The translations under genes and the position numbers were made by a program. The notes beneath the pieces were generated by a model. That model did not search any database and was not told the DNA's origin. It worked only from the letters and a program-made list of their open reading frames with translations. From Symsagittifera roscoffensis (lineage: Eukaryota; Xenacoelomorpha; Acoela; Convolutidae): DNA of 64,000 nucleotides. The stretch is taken from positions 20,022,596 through 20,086,595 of the forward strand of contig NC_087067.1 in assembly GCF_963678635.1 (NCBI RefSeq). The letters run 5' to 3'. Below are positions 36,201-51,000 of this stretch, one piece after another; position 1 is the first letter of the stretch; every line of letters starts with the position of its first letter.

Positions 36201-36680
36201 CAGTGAGGTGACCTAAGTCGAACGAAAACAGGTAACTAAAATAAAATAAGATGACATTATTTAAGCTAAACATGACTTAACTTGTGTAAAATTATGTAGG
36301 GCTTGGAAGAGACATCTATACATCTTACAAATTGCACAACCCCTCTTTTGTCTGACACAAATGCAAGGAGAGAAATTTGATTTTAACAGCCTGAAGAGTT
36401 ATGGTGTTTTGTCAAGTAACTCAGAAAACCCATCTTTATAATGATGCGTTTCCTAAATTATCTTATAAGACGTCATCTGTCTTCAAGTTTTTACGATCAA
36501 GCTGCCCTCCTTGCTTTTGTATTAGACAGAAGAGGTGTTGTGCAATGTGTAACAGGTGGTCTAGATGTTTCGGCTGAGGCCCGAAAATTTTGCTTCATGT
36601 TAATTCAAGACCAGTCTATTTTAGGTCACCTCACTTTAACTTGAGTCACCTACTTAATTTCATTTTAGGTCACCTCACTG
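36201..36680. mobile_element. Inverted-repeat element with CAGTGAGGTGACCTAA ends
   Basis: CAGTGAGGTGACCTAA at 36201-36216 is matched by TTAGGTCACCTCACTG at 36665-36680. A second inverted copy at about 36620-36634 lies 45 bp inside the right end, giving a short tandem of the terminus. No matching target duplication was found, so the type is uncertain. Confidence 0.5.
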
Positions 36681-38922
36681 TTCAGACCCAACCCGTGACA
36701 AAAAATTCGTGTCAAAAATTTGAGAAATGTCAAGTTTTTGGGTTTTCTAAAATTGATCGGAACTCCTCCATGGTTGAACTTTTATGCTTTTTTACAGCTA
36801 TTGTTGTTTTTTCGGCTCAGATGATTTCTTATTTTTGTTTTTGAAAGAGAAAAGAAAATTTTCATAATGTTTTAGATTCCAGATTCTTTTAGGTGTTTCT
36901 ATTCTTTTTGAGGGTGTGTTTTCTAAAAGAATTGGTTGCATACAACGCAATCATTGTAGTTAATTGTAAACATTGGTTTAGTAACTAGCACAATCCTTGC
37001 ATAATTTTTTGCCAGACCAAAATATAAAGAGATTGAAATGTCGACTTACCATTATAGTTCATATATTCAGCCAAGTCAGTTTCATGTTTGACCGAGCATA
37101 AGAAACATTGAAGCCAAAACTTTTACAAAATCTGAAAACCAAGATCAAGCCAAGGATTTGATTTTTGATAACATCCTTCTTCAGAATGAACACGTTTAGC
37201 TCATATTTTGAACGCCCGAGACTGATGCTAACATAAATTGTGTTATCACTGTTACAGCACCTGATATTCAGTGAAAACTTTTGATTGCGCGTCGAAACCT
37301 TTGTGCAATCAACCACTTTTCACCAGAAAAGTGGCGTTCAATCACAATGATGAGAAGTGACAGTGTTAGTAGCCCTTTTGAAAATTCTGAAAAACAGGTC
37401 TATATCTAGCTATAAAAAGACAATTTTCAACCGGAAAAAAAAATAACTTTTTTGAACAAACTTTCTTAGTAAAAATTGAGTACAAAACGTGTGACTTTTT
37501 TAATCATTAATTGCTTAAATTAAGATTGTCAATAGAGATGCCACCTGAGAGGCTGATTCTTTTTTTGTACTCTCCAGAACTGATTCAAATTGTTTATGTA
37601 GGATTTCATGAAACGTATGCTTATCGTTTTATACCATTAAAACATATTGATTTTCATGATTTATTTTTAAACCTAATCGCAGTTCCGTATAATCGCGACC
37701 GTTTTTTTTTTAATACAAAAAAATTTTCTGAAAAATGGTTTTGTCTGTGTGAACAGCGTATTTCCTATATTCATCAATGAAACAGTCACCCCTTCTTATA
37801 AAGGACAAATTTAATCATTTAGATAGAAGAATAATAATTTTTACACAAGTGAATGATCAATTCCCTATACGGATTTACAGATTTTTTTTCACACATGGTC
37901 TAGTAACTTTTTATGATACCTTACGCTTCTTCCTGCCATTGTTAGGCCTCTTCTGATAAAACTAATTGTTGTTCAATATCAACAGTCATACTCCGTCACC
38001 GGAAAATAACAAGAAGTTTCAAGAACTGTTCGAAAAAAGAAAAAGGTACATACAAAAAACACAAAAAAAACTAGAAAAAAACTGTTCATCAAAGAAAATT
38101 ATTGTTAAGAACCTCAAAAATAACCTAATCGTTTTGAGGCTAGCCGAAAAATTTGATTCCTCCAAAATCTGTCGTTTTGGTCTAACTGCCCAAAGAAACC
38201 TCAAAACCTGAATGAACAGATAGGGTTTTCTCTAAAATCGTTTGCCCTGTTTTTCACTGTGAGAATGGCCGCAAGTTTTTATGGCGCTGTGGAGAATCGG
38301 GTAGTGATGATGCCCAGCAATCATATCATTGCAGGTTCAAATCTCACGTGCACTGCAATTTGCAGGGCCAACGATTGCAATATAGCCATAGCTTAATGGT
38401 CTCATGGCTAAATTAGCTCTGGTTGGTTTTTGTATAATTAACTTCTCCAGGTTAGGTCTCTGGCTCTAATAAACTTTTAGATCGAGTGAACTTTTAGATC
38501 CTCGTTCTCTACTAAACCTGTTCTGAATTCACAATATTTTTGTTTTAGAAATTAAATTATCAACTTCATTATTTTTGCGTAGAGCGCGACATTGTTAATG
38601 AATCACATTGTGTTCAAGCGACAAATTTATTTTAATTAATAAATCAAACGTCAAAATGAGGAACAAAAATGATCTCTTTACTCAAAAAGTCATCAAAAAA
38701 TTAGAAAAATTGTTATCTGAATCACAAAGTTTGATTACTGTAGTCGATAGTCAGAAAAAACTTGCTCGTTAACGGATTTCATTTCTCTTCAAGTTAAAAC
38801 CGAAATTAACCTGCTCTTATCAAAAAAACGTGTTTCAACCAAAAATGTAATTCAGAACGAAAATTCATAAAAAATTCAAAAACTACAAGTACCTTTCAAA
38901 AGCTATTTTAAAATTGATTAAT
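36681..38922. other. Intergenic AT-rich stretch
   Basis: Possible tRNA-derived fragment at about 38295-38345 (GGTTCAAATCTC B-box-like). The short frames at 37511-37780 and 37966-38211 are lysine- and phenylalanine-rich without domains. I see no gene. Confidence 0.4.
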
Positions 38923-39044
38923 ATGGCTAGATTTATGTTATTTGTTGTTGCATTTTTGGGCCAAATATGGGTTGGTACTTGCATTGTGCAAGAGCGCCGA
39001 CCCTGTCAGAATGTTCAAGCCGATCCTAAGTTCATTCTTCCTGG
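38923..39044 (+). CDS. Exon 1: signal peptide exon
   Basis: ATG at 38923 opens MARFMLFVVAFLGQIW, a typical signal peptide, followed by a short stretch with Cys 20 and Cys 28. It ends at the strong donor GGGTAAGT, phase 2. In my model it splices to 47608, whose phase fits. An alternative is splicing to an acceptor at 39114 (CTATCTTAG), which adds about 17 codons and a stop at 39166: a 57-residue secreted peptide with four cysteines and a 70-bp intron. Confidence 0.6.
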
Positions 39045-42000
39045 GTAAGTAGTAATAATTTTATTCGTTATGTAGTAAGAATTTGAAACTCCCTTTAACT
39101 GATTGCTATCTTAGATGCTACCCCTTCTACGACTGCCAAATAGCTCAGTCAAATTCGGGTGCCTAGCTGGACTTGATAGTAAAATCTGACCATTGCTTTT
39201 TAACTCTCCGCGCCGACATTTACCCGGGTTGACCTCCATAGACCGAAAATGCTAATCATACAATTTCATACACTTAGTCTATGGAAAAATGCTAGTCATA
39301 CAATTTCCATATATGAAGCAATACTAATCATAGACCTTTCATACAATTTTCTGTACGTATGGAATTGTATGGAAAGTGTATGACTAGCATTTTTCCATAT
39401 ATGGAAATTGTATGACTAGTATTTTTGGTCATCCCGGGTACACATTTTAGTTTGAAGTCTACAAAACTACTTCAACGTAGTCATAATGTAACGAAACTTT
39501 GCCTAATGAACAATTTAAATTTCAGCATTCTATAATGTGCACGCACGTATGCCAAAAAGCGTTCACCACTGTTATCGAAAAATTGATTTTTGATATATTT
39601 GAAAACACTGGATTTGAATTTTCAGGTGGGTCTTTTTAAATAGTTTTTGTTCCGACTTTAGAAGAAAGTGCGGAATATTGTTTTTTTTCTAAATAAGAGT
39701 TTTCGGGGTTCAGAAAAATGTAGCTGAAAACAGCTGTTTTGAAGACAACCCTATGTATGAAAAACGAGCTCTATTTTACAGTTCACCCTTTTTCGCAGAA
39801 AGATACAGTTTCAATATTGGCCATCAAAAAAGATTTTTGTGCTGCAGCAATAGTTTATTACCTATCGGTGTGAACAAACGACCAGTTTTCAACAGCTTTT
39901 ATTTGCAAGCGGCTGCTTGAACAATATGAGATCTTTGTTTTTTTTAAAATTTAGTTATGAGTTGGAAACTGGACGGAGGCTTTCGAAATTAAAAAAATTC
40001 TTTTTGAGAATAATTAGAAGTACTCAAGCCCAAGGTTCAGCAGCCAAAACTTGCAGTGGGAACGATTTATGGAATCCGTCAAATAAGCAGTCAAAACTAC
40101 CACGAAACTACCGTGCAATTTTCATTGCCAATTACTTATTGCTCCACAACCTCAGTGGTCTGTTGAACAAAAATACTGCTCTTTTTAAGTTACTCCAAGT
40201 GGTTTTTGCTAAAGACTTCTTACAAAGACTTTAAAGAAACTTTTAGTGTAATAAATATTATTGAAACATGTTTTAAAAATAGCTGATTTAACCCATATCT
40301 TTTGCATGCAAATTACGGTAATTAAAAAATTATACCAATTTTAAAGTCTTTTACTAGGAGGTTTTAACAGAAAAAAAACAGTGTTTTGAACATGAGCTTA
40401 ATAGATTGTATGTAATCAGAGTTTAATAGATTGGTATGCAATCAGCCCCAAGCTCAATTCATAAAAAAATTGGAAAATTTTGCTGACAATTATCGACATA
40501 AAAAATTGTCAAAAAAGTTTTTTTTAAAAAGCGTTTACAAATTTTAAAGTCAATTTTATCATAGATTATATAGATGTTCGATAAAAACTTTTCAATTGTT
40601 TTTCGCTTGCTGCTCTGTTCTCTAGACCTTCTTTCGGATGACCAACCGATTACCTTAAAATCTCGTTGGTAATCTTTTGTTGGTAAAATTGTCTGGCGTA
40701 TGCTGAACCAATGTGGAGATGATCTGAAGTATTTGAAGCGTACAGTTGCCTCATTAATTTAACGTACAAAATATCCATTTGCACGCCTACATCATGGTGC
40801 AGCCAACAGAAAAAGTTGCCTTGAGTCGTAAAAAAAGTTCAAATCTAACTTGTACTTATGCATAGGAGACGACGTGCAGCTAATCTTGAAAGCAGGAAAA
40901 CCGGGATAAAAGTTAGGACGGAAAGGTACCTTAGAAGCCTCGACGAAATGAAGAGTGTCTTCAAACGCGAACGAATGTCACGCATGAACGAGGGCTGTTT
41001 ATGGCGAAAAACAGCGGGAGCAAAAACGTTCGAGAAGTTTCATCTGGAATTGAGCGCATTGCCGGGGCAATGCGACTTCACTAATGCAAGACAAAATATA
41101 CAGGACGTATTTATTATGAAAATGCGAGAAACAGATTGTCAACGAGAACTTTCGCAATCGACGAAAACGCCCGAGGAGGTAAATCATATTGCATTGTCTT
41201 AGGAGAAGGGAAAGCGTATGTACATCGTCAGCGCCGCATATTACTATTTAGCAGGAACCAGTAGGCAACATCAGGAAAGGAGCGTGATATTTCCTACACC
41301 GTGGGCGCGGAGGCCAAGGAGGCATACCCGGGGCGAATTAAGCAGTTAAGCGGCGGTGTTACAATTTTGATGCCTCAATCTTTACATTGACACCTATTTC
41401 AAATTGCCCAGCAGGGAACATAACGTGTAACAAGTGTCAAAAGATAGAATATTTCGAAAGCACCTGTTGGCGAGTACGGCGCTTAACTAGTTATTGGAGA
41501 GGACAGCGACTGATTAAGTCTGGTTTGTGACGAGGACGAACATCACCTAAGCAATCACAGCAACGAAAGCAACAGTATGCAGGAGGCGCAAAGAGGGAAG
41601 TTCAACCAGCACCAATGAGTGGGTGAGTAGATATCCAGATCATCAGGCTCCGATGATTATGTGTTGATGTCCAGCAGGAGGTAGAACGCAATTGAGTTGA
41701 AGATTCCGAATGCCAGGGTCCAAGCGGAAGCAGCGTAGAAAGATGTAGCTGTGGGTTGAAAGTGGGTCCCTTACCACCATATTTAGCATGAACGACCTGA
41801 AAGCAACAAACTTACAATTACAACTGAAGAATGAAGAGTTTCCAAATTACAATAACAATAGAATACATATCTTGGGTCGATCGCACTGAATGGATGGGTG
41901 ACACAAGTTAAGGTGTCCGTAATAATGGAGTATTGACTGTCAATTCTGGGACTCAATCGGATGCAGAGCAAGGGCAAAGTAAAGCGAATACAATGACAGA

Positions 42001-45000
42001 GGAGAGGAAAACAATGACCGTGCAGATGCGCTAGACGAGAGGCAGCTATACTTTTGTAATTTATTTCAAAATGCATAAAGACTTAATATTTTTATTTTTC
42101 TAAAATCGGTACAGCAAAAAGGGCGTAGGGTCCATATCAGCCATTAGGAAAATTAGATTTGGAAAAAAAACGTGCTCCAAATCGGAAAGACTTATAATTA
42201 ACCTGAAAAAATCTTAGGACAATAATTTCATGCACCTAAAATAAGCTCAGTACAAAAAGACGGATATAAAAATGGGCATTGGAATTATGAGAGTTAAACA
42301 AACAGGTACACAAAACCAACTACCAAAAGGCAAACAGCCAACGATTAGTTGACAGAATCAACCAAATAATTGCGGTACAAAAAACGTGCGAAATGAACTT
42401 CACTACCTTGGATTTTACATACGCATACAGGCAAGTAGCATTAAAAAAAAGGAACAATGCAAATTTTTCTGAGTGAGGGATGGGAAATCGACGGGAAACT
42501 ACCGTTTTAAGAACAATGTCTAAGTTCTAAGGACATTGCGCGCGGATAATCAAAACATTATCGATACGTTGCTGAAAGAATTCCCAGATGCATATGCATT
42601 CGTTGATGACCTTTCATTGGTGTATAAGGACAGAAAAATTCAAAAAATCACGCTGATCAAAAAAGATTCCAAAAAATGGATGTCGTTTAAGCCGCTCTGA
42701 ATCTACGGAAAATTAATTTAAAAAAGACGAGTGCGAGTGGCTCGGTTTTATCATCGGGAAAACGGAAGAACGCCACTAGTAAGAAAAACGCAGGATATCG
42801 AAGATTTGAAGCCACCTAAAACCAGAAAAAAGTAAAATCACTCAAGGGATCAGTCATAAAATTGATGGAAGTTAGCCCACCGTTAATACATTCACTAATC
42901 CTCGAAAAATAGTTTTTATGGCACAGTCATACGATATTGGCTTCCAGCAGCTGAAACTGGTGTTGAAAAACTTCGTTAAGCTGAAGCATTTTGACATACA
43001 CCGTGAAACGCGACGGACAGGGCGCGGTATTAGAGCAGCAAAGCACGGAACAATGCCATCCAATCTCATTTGCTTCAGGATACCAACATGCGGCAAAAAA
43101 GGAGTTCTACGAACAAACTAGAATTACTAGCAAACTTTTTCTCAAATACCCATCCGTGCATTTTTTCACGGTAATGTTCGACAATAAGGCACTACTGATA
43201 CTCTTGAAATCGTTCCAAACGTAAAAATACCTCTTTTTTAGACTAACGCGATGATACGACCGCTTAGGGCCAAATAAACTTTGATCACCATCAGCGATTG
43301 AAAACGGGCATGGTGGATTTCTTTTAGCGAAAACGAGATGAGTGGTTTACTTGTAGCTATTCGACCTTCACATTAGCAAATACTAAAATGATTAATGGCG
43401 CATTGAAACCTTGAGAAGAATGAAAAAAGAAAAACCCTGGGTGCCTGATAGTCATGAAGACTTTCAAAAAAACCGACAGTTGAGAGTGACCATTCTTGCA
43501 ATTTGCTCACAGACAATCAGAGGGCGAATTACGATGAATATGCAAATTACTAGTAAGATTCATTTGTGCGCCAGAAGACTTGACGTCATTCAATTGGCAC
43601 TCAGCCAGTCAAACGTAGGAAGTTTGTACATCGAAGTATATGTTCAAGTACAAGCAGCCCAAGGTCCGACTGTGTGCTCATGCTGATACATGCAATTGTT
43701 TCATTAAATTCAAACTTTTTCCAAAATGTCGAACTCTGTTTCTCCGGAAAGACTGCAGGTAGCTAAAACACTTACAAAAGTAAGAACTATACCCAATCGG
43801 GAACGTAAATCTTAAAGTAGTCTTGAATAGACTCACAAGCCAACCCCGTACTCTTAGCTCGGACATTAAAATAACTCCCCTCCTCAAAGGCAGGTTAAAT
43901 CAGATGCGTCTGAAAAGTGAATACTATCCTTACCTTCCCACATCAATCAATGGGCTCTCGTATCTCTTGTAAATAGCGAAAAATGGCTCTATTCAATGAT
44001 ACCTACAGACTGTCGTCCCCTATGGAAGTAAGAGTATCCTGACTTCCTACTTCTCAAGCTGGTCGAGGCCAACATAGAAGAGGATCCGATCCTCAAGACA
44101 ATTTGGGATGCGATCAGAGACAAAGACCCACTGACCATGGAAACGTTTACCCACGCGCTTATGAATGAACGATCGGTTACCAACCCCAAAAACCATGTCT
44201 AAATTGTTGTTGAACAGACTCCGCTCTAAACAACATGGGAGGGATAAAATGTTTGCAGCGGCAAAAAGATACGGATTACGGAACAAGTAACAACCTGATG
44301 AACTTATCCAACAGTACTTTTGCGGTCCTGTTAACTATGTTTACGGTCAAAAGATCTACGTTTTCATGGCAGTTGGCGCTTTTTCGCATTGGTCATCGAC
44401 CTACGTCTAAACATGCAATAATTAAAAAAAACGTACTAAAATTCCTAAGGAAATAAAAAGCGACGCTCGGGCAAACCCCAACTAGGAAATGAATAATGAA
44501 AAAACTCAATTAAAAAATCACCAGTGAAAGACTATCGAACAACAGGTATGGTCGGAAGAACCATCGGCTCTCTGAACACTTACATATTAATTCCGAGAGA
44601 AAAAAGAAAACAGAAATTCAAAAGTATGATTGCGTGAGTATTAAGAAGTCTTCATTGAAAAATCCAGACGGGACAAACGTATTAAAACAGAAATTACAAT
44701 TTTAAGATGAGGCCAACGGACGGCCGGAGGTCGTGATAACCATGGACAATTGGGAGAAGAAGAGCGACTTAAATTTTGCCCCACAAAACAGGAGGATACC
44801 CAGGGTGCTGGACGAGAATGAGCCAGAGGAAGAAAGAGTCGAATTGACCCACCCTAATGCACCGTCATGGCTAAAACGACACAGGACGCCTAGCACTCTG
44901 ATATACAACAAAACAGGGGCAACTGACCCTTAGCACGCAAGAATGTTCAACTGGCTGTCTACAAAAAATGAGAATTAACTCCAGATACAGAGAAATTAAA

Positions 45001-48000
45001 TCCTTTAGATCTGAAACAGACGAGAAACTGGCCCAAACAGGAAAAACCAAGGGCCTTAGTTCAACGGTACTCCAACATTTCGACGAACAGCGGAAGAGCA
45101 CTTCCGATAGGTTCAGAAGAACCTATTCAAAAACTGCTGAAAATACGGTCGGAAATGGATCCGGAAAGCAAACGAAAAAAAATGAATTGTAGAATCGAGT
45201 AGCGAGTACAAAAACGAAGACAACGACGAGAACCAATCAAAAAACACGATAAGCGAGAAAAAAAGTTGTCCACGTGGAACACGCTGGTGACAAAAAAGAG
45301 AAGGCGCAAACGCCGGAATCATCGGTAAACGAGCGAGCGGGTACATTCGTGTAGAAAAAAAACCAGGAGAGACGACCCGAAGATCAACAAAACAGAGCAA
45401 GGAATCACCGAGGCTTACAGTTTCACTGAGAAAAAGTAAAAGCGACCAGAAAAACTCGGGAGAAGCCGATGGAGAGGGTCGGAACCTAAAATCGAATAAT
45501 TGAATTGAAAACTAAGCATTGTAAACTGATAAAATTCCACCAAATCATATGTACGCTCAAGCAATATGTGTTTACAATATTTAAACAGGGCTTATGTTAC
45601 TCAATAATTTAAATCTGTGGATTAAAAATACATTCTGGTTATCCCCATGACAAAAAAGGGCAAGTTGTTTTAATTCTGTTAAATTATTAGTTTTAACAAA
45701 AAAACCTGCCAGCTAACCGCGGGACCTCTTGTTTGGCGTATAATGGAAGAACGTGTGCAGATTATATGAAGTAATTGAACCATACAGTTGCCTGGCTACT
45801 TGAGCGTAAAAAACATCCATTTTATTGCCTACATCAAGTAAATGGATTAAGAAGTTTGCATTGAAAATTGTTCAAAAATTGGTTATATTGCAAATGGAAT
45901 ACAAGCTGTTAGCGTTAAATTAGCTAATTTTCAAAAACTTCTTGTTTTAATTTGAATTATTGATACAAAAACTTCGTATTAGGGCTTGTTTTGTTTGTTG
46001 TTTTTGTTTTTTGCAACTTAATTTCAGATACCACAAACAACCATCCAAGTTGATCAAATGGCTCATCAAATTTCAGTCGTTCCATTTGTGATTTGAAGTT
46101 TTTTAAAATTTCAAAAAAGTGTCGCGGCCTTGAGAACAATTGGTGTAAATTTTATGTTTTAGTTTAATTTCGAGCGAGTCTCGTTCTTTATACAAAAACT
46201 GAACTTTATTCAAGCTTTTGGGCCATAAAACTTGATTTCGCTTAGGAAAAACTACTTTGGAAGTTCGTTTTTTGTGCTTCCTTGACAATGATTTTTTTTT
46301 AATTTCAAAATTTTGTGATAAAAAGTTACAAAAAAAAACATTTTTACAAAGTTTTTATTTTGTTTGTTGCCCGCACTGGAGTTTAATGTATGATAACTGA
46401 TTATATTGTCATTTTTTAACTACCCATAAAATTAAAAATGTAGTCGAATAAAATCTATTAAAAATGGTTTATAATCGTATTCTTTTTTCAAATAAAAAAC
46501 CCATTAAAATTAATTATTATGGATAATAGTCCTTGATAAATGATTTATAATCATTATATTCTGTGTGAATATAATCCATTATAATCAATTATAATCGATT
46601 ATCGTGGTTTTTGTGCGAGGTTTTTGGTGAATATTGCAAGTTATCTCACTTCCTGTTTAGTGCAGTTGCCACAGATTACGTTTCATAAATTTAAGTTTTC
46701 ACATAAGATTTTAAAAATTTAAATTTCTCAACTTTTTCAATTTGGCAGTTTAACATTTTTTTAACGGTTACTTTTTTACCATCGCCATAGTTATATTTTA
46801 CTATTCGCCCACTAAATCCCCCCGCCTACTGCCCCTCCCCCTCTCACTACCCCTGTGACATACATAAACTGGTCCATCACCACTTCTAACAAGATCCCCT
46901 CTCCAACCCCCACCTCACTGTTTAGGCCATCGCGGCCGTGGTGGGGGGGGGGGGGGGGCGGTTGCAGGTCACTGGACTGTTTATACGCCCAAGTAGTGGA
47001 GTTAAACAGGGTGGGGGGGGGGGTTCTGCAAAAAAAATAATAATTTCCATGGATTTTTGTGGCCTAAAAAATCGATTATATTTTCAAAACAATCGATTAT
47101 AATGGATTTTAAAATGTTGAAATTAAACGATCATAATCCCCTAAAAATCCATTTTCATGGTTGAATGGGCCATGAAAATCGATTAAGTGGGTTAAGTTTT
47201 TGTGGGATATAATCGATTATTTCCCATTAAACTCCAGTGCGGTTGGTCATCCATTTTTGAAGACAAAAATGATATCGATTATGCCTAGTTCATTACTTTT
47301 CGTTTGAATAGCTCTGATACCACGCAATAGAAACGGCTCTTATTTTTCGACTTTTTTAAGCTCTCCCAAGTCAAAACTTTGACCAAACCTTATTTGCTGC
47401 AGGCAAATTTTTTCTTAAAAAGCATGTAAAAAAATCATTCTGTTTCATGAAAAATTGATGAACGTCTGATGAAAACTGGTGTGGGTTCCGCAAAAAAGAA
47501 GCATGTAAATCATAATCATAATAATGATAACAAATTTTTTGATAACAATTTTCGTTTCTGCGACTCGTAAAGGAGCTATCAAAGGCTGCTAAGCCTGGGC
47601 TGCTAAGCATGTCTAAGAGTATTCCGAGTGTATACCTAAGTTTGTTCAGGCTGAACTTCTCGATCACCAACGTGAGTAGTTTGGGATGCGAAGGGGTGGG
47701 CAAACCAGATGCGAACAGCTTCACTGTCGGCTACCAGAGTCCCCCCATGCCGCTTCCATGTTCAAATTCGGCAAATAGCAGCGGCGGCAGTGGCAAACTC
47801 TCCTTCTACGTAATTCATGTCTTCTTTTTTTAATTTTGTCTGATTTATTCAATTTTCATAAATTTAATCAGTTTTCAAAATCAACAATTTTCGTAAATTA
47901 TTGTTGCTGAAAACCTGATAAAAGCTGGTAGTGGTTCCGCAATTTAGAGGGTTTTGATATCTGAATGATGTTGATTCTTTCCAATTATATTGAGATTTTA

Positions 48001-51000
48001 AAAATGAATAAAAAAAATGTATTCTCAAAAAATAACTAAATGCGAAATGATGAAAATGCGCTTTTACATATCGATAGACATATTATCCCTTCTTTTTCTG
48101 GTCGCCTTTTTTTTTTTTTCACGTTCAATTTTAATTTTCGCGGCTTGACCTTTGAGTTCATTTTATAACGGACCTGAGAACAGACCTGTAGGCCCAATGT
48201 TGCTCTCCTACGCTGTAAAACTGTTGGTGTGATTTGTAAATTTATTAACTACATACAATGGAATTGCATGAAAACAATTTATTATTATTATAATCGAATA
48301 GCAAAAGTGTGAATGTCACAAAAAACGTGATCGTCTTCCAGTTTCCAAAGTGGATTTTTATATTCAAGAGTTGCCAGCTTAATTACAAATGTGCATATTG
48401 ATCCATTTTTCTCAACTGGGCAATGGACCAATCATAAATTTTTCGTGTAATTCAAAGAACTTTAAAGGCATATATAATTCGTTAAAATTCGAAAGTTTTT
48501 CAAAGTAATTTTTTTGATTCCTTATGCGTTCATTACTCTTTTCTAACTGTTAGTTGCCTACTATGTTTTCAATTAGAATCTGTTGGCCTAATAGTATTAA
48601 TTATTTTAAGGTATAATCTATCAATCTGTTAACGTGCGTTAATATTTTTCAAGTGTCAGATGCCAGCTGCAATCAACTGGGGGGACACTGCAGTCTTATT
48701 CATGGGGGCATATGTGACCCAGATCAAAGTACTCCCCTCTCCCCGCTACGCAGTCGACCCCTCTGCAGACGATCCTGCCAGGACTTTCGCCCTGTTTCCA
48801 CCACTTGAGCAAGGTCAGTGAAGTAAAGATGAGTCCAAAAACTAATGAGTTTCTACGAAACAGAAATCTTACCAGATGGGCGGATATAGAGGGAAGGGGA
48901 GGATATTGTTTCGTTTAAACTCTAGCAGTATCGAATTTAGGGGGTATGGTTTTTTTTCTTCAGGATTTCGACCCTCTGGCCACCCAAAGGATCTCCTCTT
49001 TGACACTATTTTAGGGTATCCATTTTTGCTGAACCTTCAGGTAACTTTGAAGGAGAGCGTGTGCCGAAAAAATTTAATTTGTTAGTCAAAACTTTCCAAA
49101 AAGTACCTAAATCGCCTGTCTCCAGTTTTTTTCAATCTTTTGTCTGCGACTCACAAAATTTGGTCAAAACAGGGCCTATATTGTGATTTGGGAGCTCGTA
49201 GGAACAATTTGGTCAACTTTAACCTTATAAAGAAAGTCGACCAAATTTTCGAAATACGCCTCAAAACCTAGAGCCGCCCCTGCTTCGGTTATGCTTCGGT
49301 CATTTTGTATTCGGGTATGTTTTAGTTTTGTTATTTTTCTTTTTGTTTTGCATGGTACCCCAAATAATCATCGGAATGGGTTGAGTAATATTTTAAATTA
49401 GAGTTTTTTCAATCGCAATTCTAACAACGCTAGGAAAATTTGAAAAAAAAAAATTCTCAGTGTGGGGAAAAACCGGTTAAAAAATTACAATTTTGAGCTA
49501 CTTAGGTTTGTCAAAGAAAGCAGGCTTTTAATAACTTATGCAAACTAAATCTAAGCCGTGAAAACTTAATTACACTCGAGTTAAGGTAGTTATTGGAATT
49601 TTTAGCGCTTTTTTAAAAATCAAAAAATTCAAAAAGCCAAAAAAACGTTCTGCAAAAAAATATAAAACTTTTCAAATTTTGCTTGCAACTTATCTTGTTT
49701 TTCCAAAAAATTTTCTACAAAAATGTTTTTCAACTGGCTTACTTGACTATGACTGTCGAATATAATTATATTTTATTTTTTCATTCAGAGCTTATGCATG
49801 AAAAAACGACAAATTAAAAAAATTCAGTGCTATTTGCACAGGAACAGGCTATGCTTGCTTTAAATTGACTAATTCTTTCATGTAAAGCATTCTTTGGTGC
49901 AAATGGAAGCCGAATTAGGTAGAAAGAGCCATGAAAGTATAAAATTGTTCAAAGACAGGTTGATATGATTCTTAAGAAATTTTTTCTGAAAAATGAAAGT
50001 ATTTTGAGTTTTTTGCAATGAATTCAAGTTTATTGGAACATTTTTTCATGACCGAAATTAAAAATAAAAAACTGTAATATGGTACTCCTTTTAACCTAAC
50101 TATAATTGTTTCGAGGCAGGCAGTAAGGACTTGAGAAAAAAATTATGAGATAACTAATCCTTTTTGACTGATATTTTTATATCCTTCGAAAAGTGTTGTT
50201 GTCCTGAGCTTAAAACTAAAATAATATTTCACTTGTGATCATTTTTGAGAAAAACGTGGGGGTTTACAAATTGCCAATTTAGCCAATTTGGGACAATTAA
50301 CACGATACCTTTTTTGCGCTATTAACCCGTAAACGGCTACTTAAGCGGTCAAACATTTTCAATTTAAATTATTTCCATTTCTCTCTTAAAACTGCATCCT
50401 GATTGGTTGAAAAATTGCATATCTCAATTTGTGAAAAAACAAACGAGCAAGTATATTTTATCTCTTAAATCAATTTAGGGGGAAGTGTTCCAATGCTCCA
50501 TGTAAAAAACTCCAATGGTCCATGATGCAACTAAAAATCCATTGTATGGGTCCTTTATAGCTTGCCACTATTCATTTTTAGCTTGTCATTGAAAAATTAT
50601 CTGTGTGTAGATCCCTTGGATCTTATGCGTTGAACGGCTCAAAATTAGAAAATTAGACAGAAATTTTATTTCAAATTGAACACACGTAATCAACATACAA
50701 TTACTTCAATTATTACATATTATACGAGCCAATCAGGATTAATCTCAGTATCAATCGTAATGGTTGACCTAGTTGCTCGAATATGATTGGTTAATATTAG
50801 CCAATCAGGATCAGTTTCAGTTTTAGATTTCATTTTGCTTCAAATTTGATTTTTGGGCCGTTTAACGCATAAGACCCGATCCCTTTCCCGCGTGCACATC
50901 TGTCAAAATGAATATAATACACGCAGAAGAGCATTGCGGCTAAACTCTTTTAAATTCCGTATTTTCTGAGAAACTTGCTGTAGCGACTGTTGGAAAACCA

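Larger units (their letters stand above)
40691..45836 (+). mobile_element. Ty3/gypsy LTR retrotransposon, strongly decayed
   Basis: Partial LTRs bound a region with gag, zinc-knuckle, RT and RNase H traces in the order expected for gypsy. It is noticeably less AT-rich than its surroundings and lies in proposed intron 1 of the membrane-protein gene, same orientation. No frame is intact. Confidence 0.78.

Noticed and set aside
38295-38345. tRNA gene candidate from GGTTCAAATC
   Set aside because: No A box at proper distance and no acceptor-stem pairing.
39917-40234. 105-codon + strand frame
   Set aside because: No recognised motif, A-rich start, no supporting splice sites or homologous copy in the window.
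48662-48806. Cysteine-rich alternative frame of exon 3 (CNQLGGHC...CRRSC)
   Set aside because: Ends in a stop 7 nt before a good donor and does not fit the phase of exons 2 and 4; kept only as a remote alternative terminal exon.
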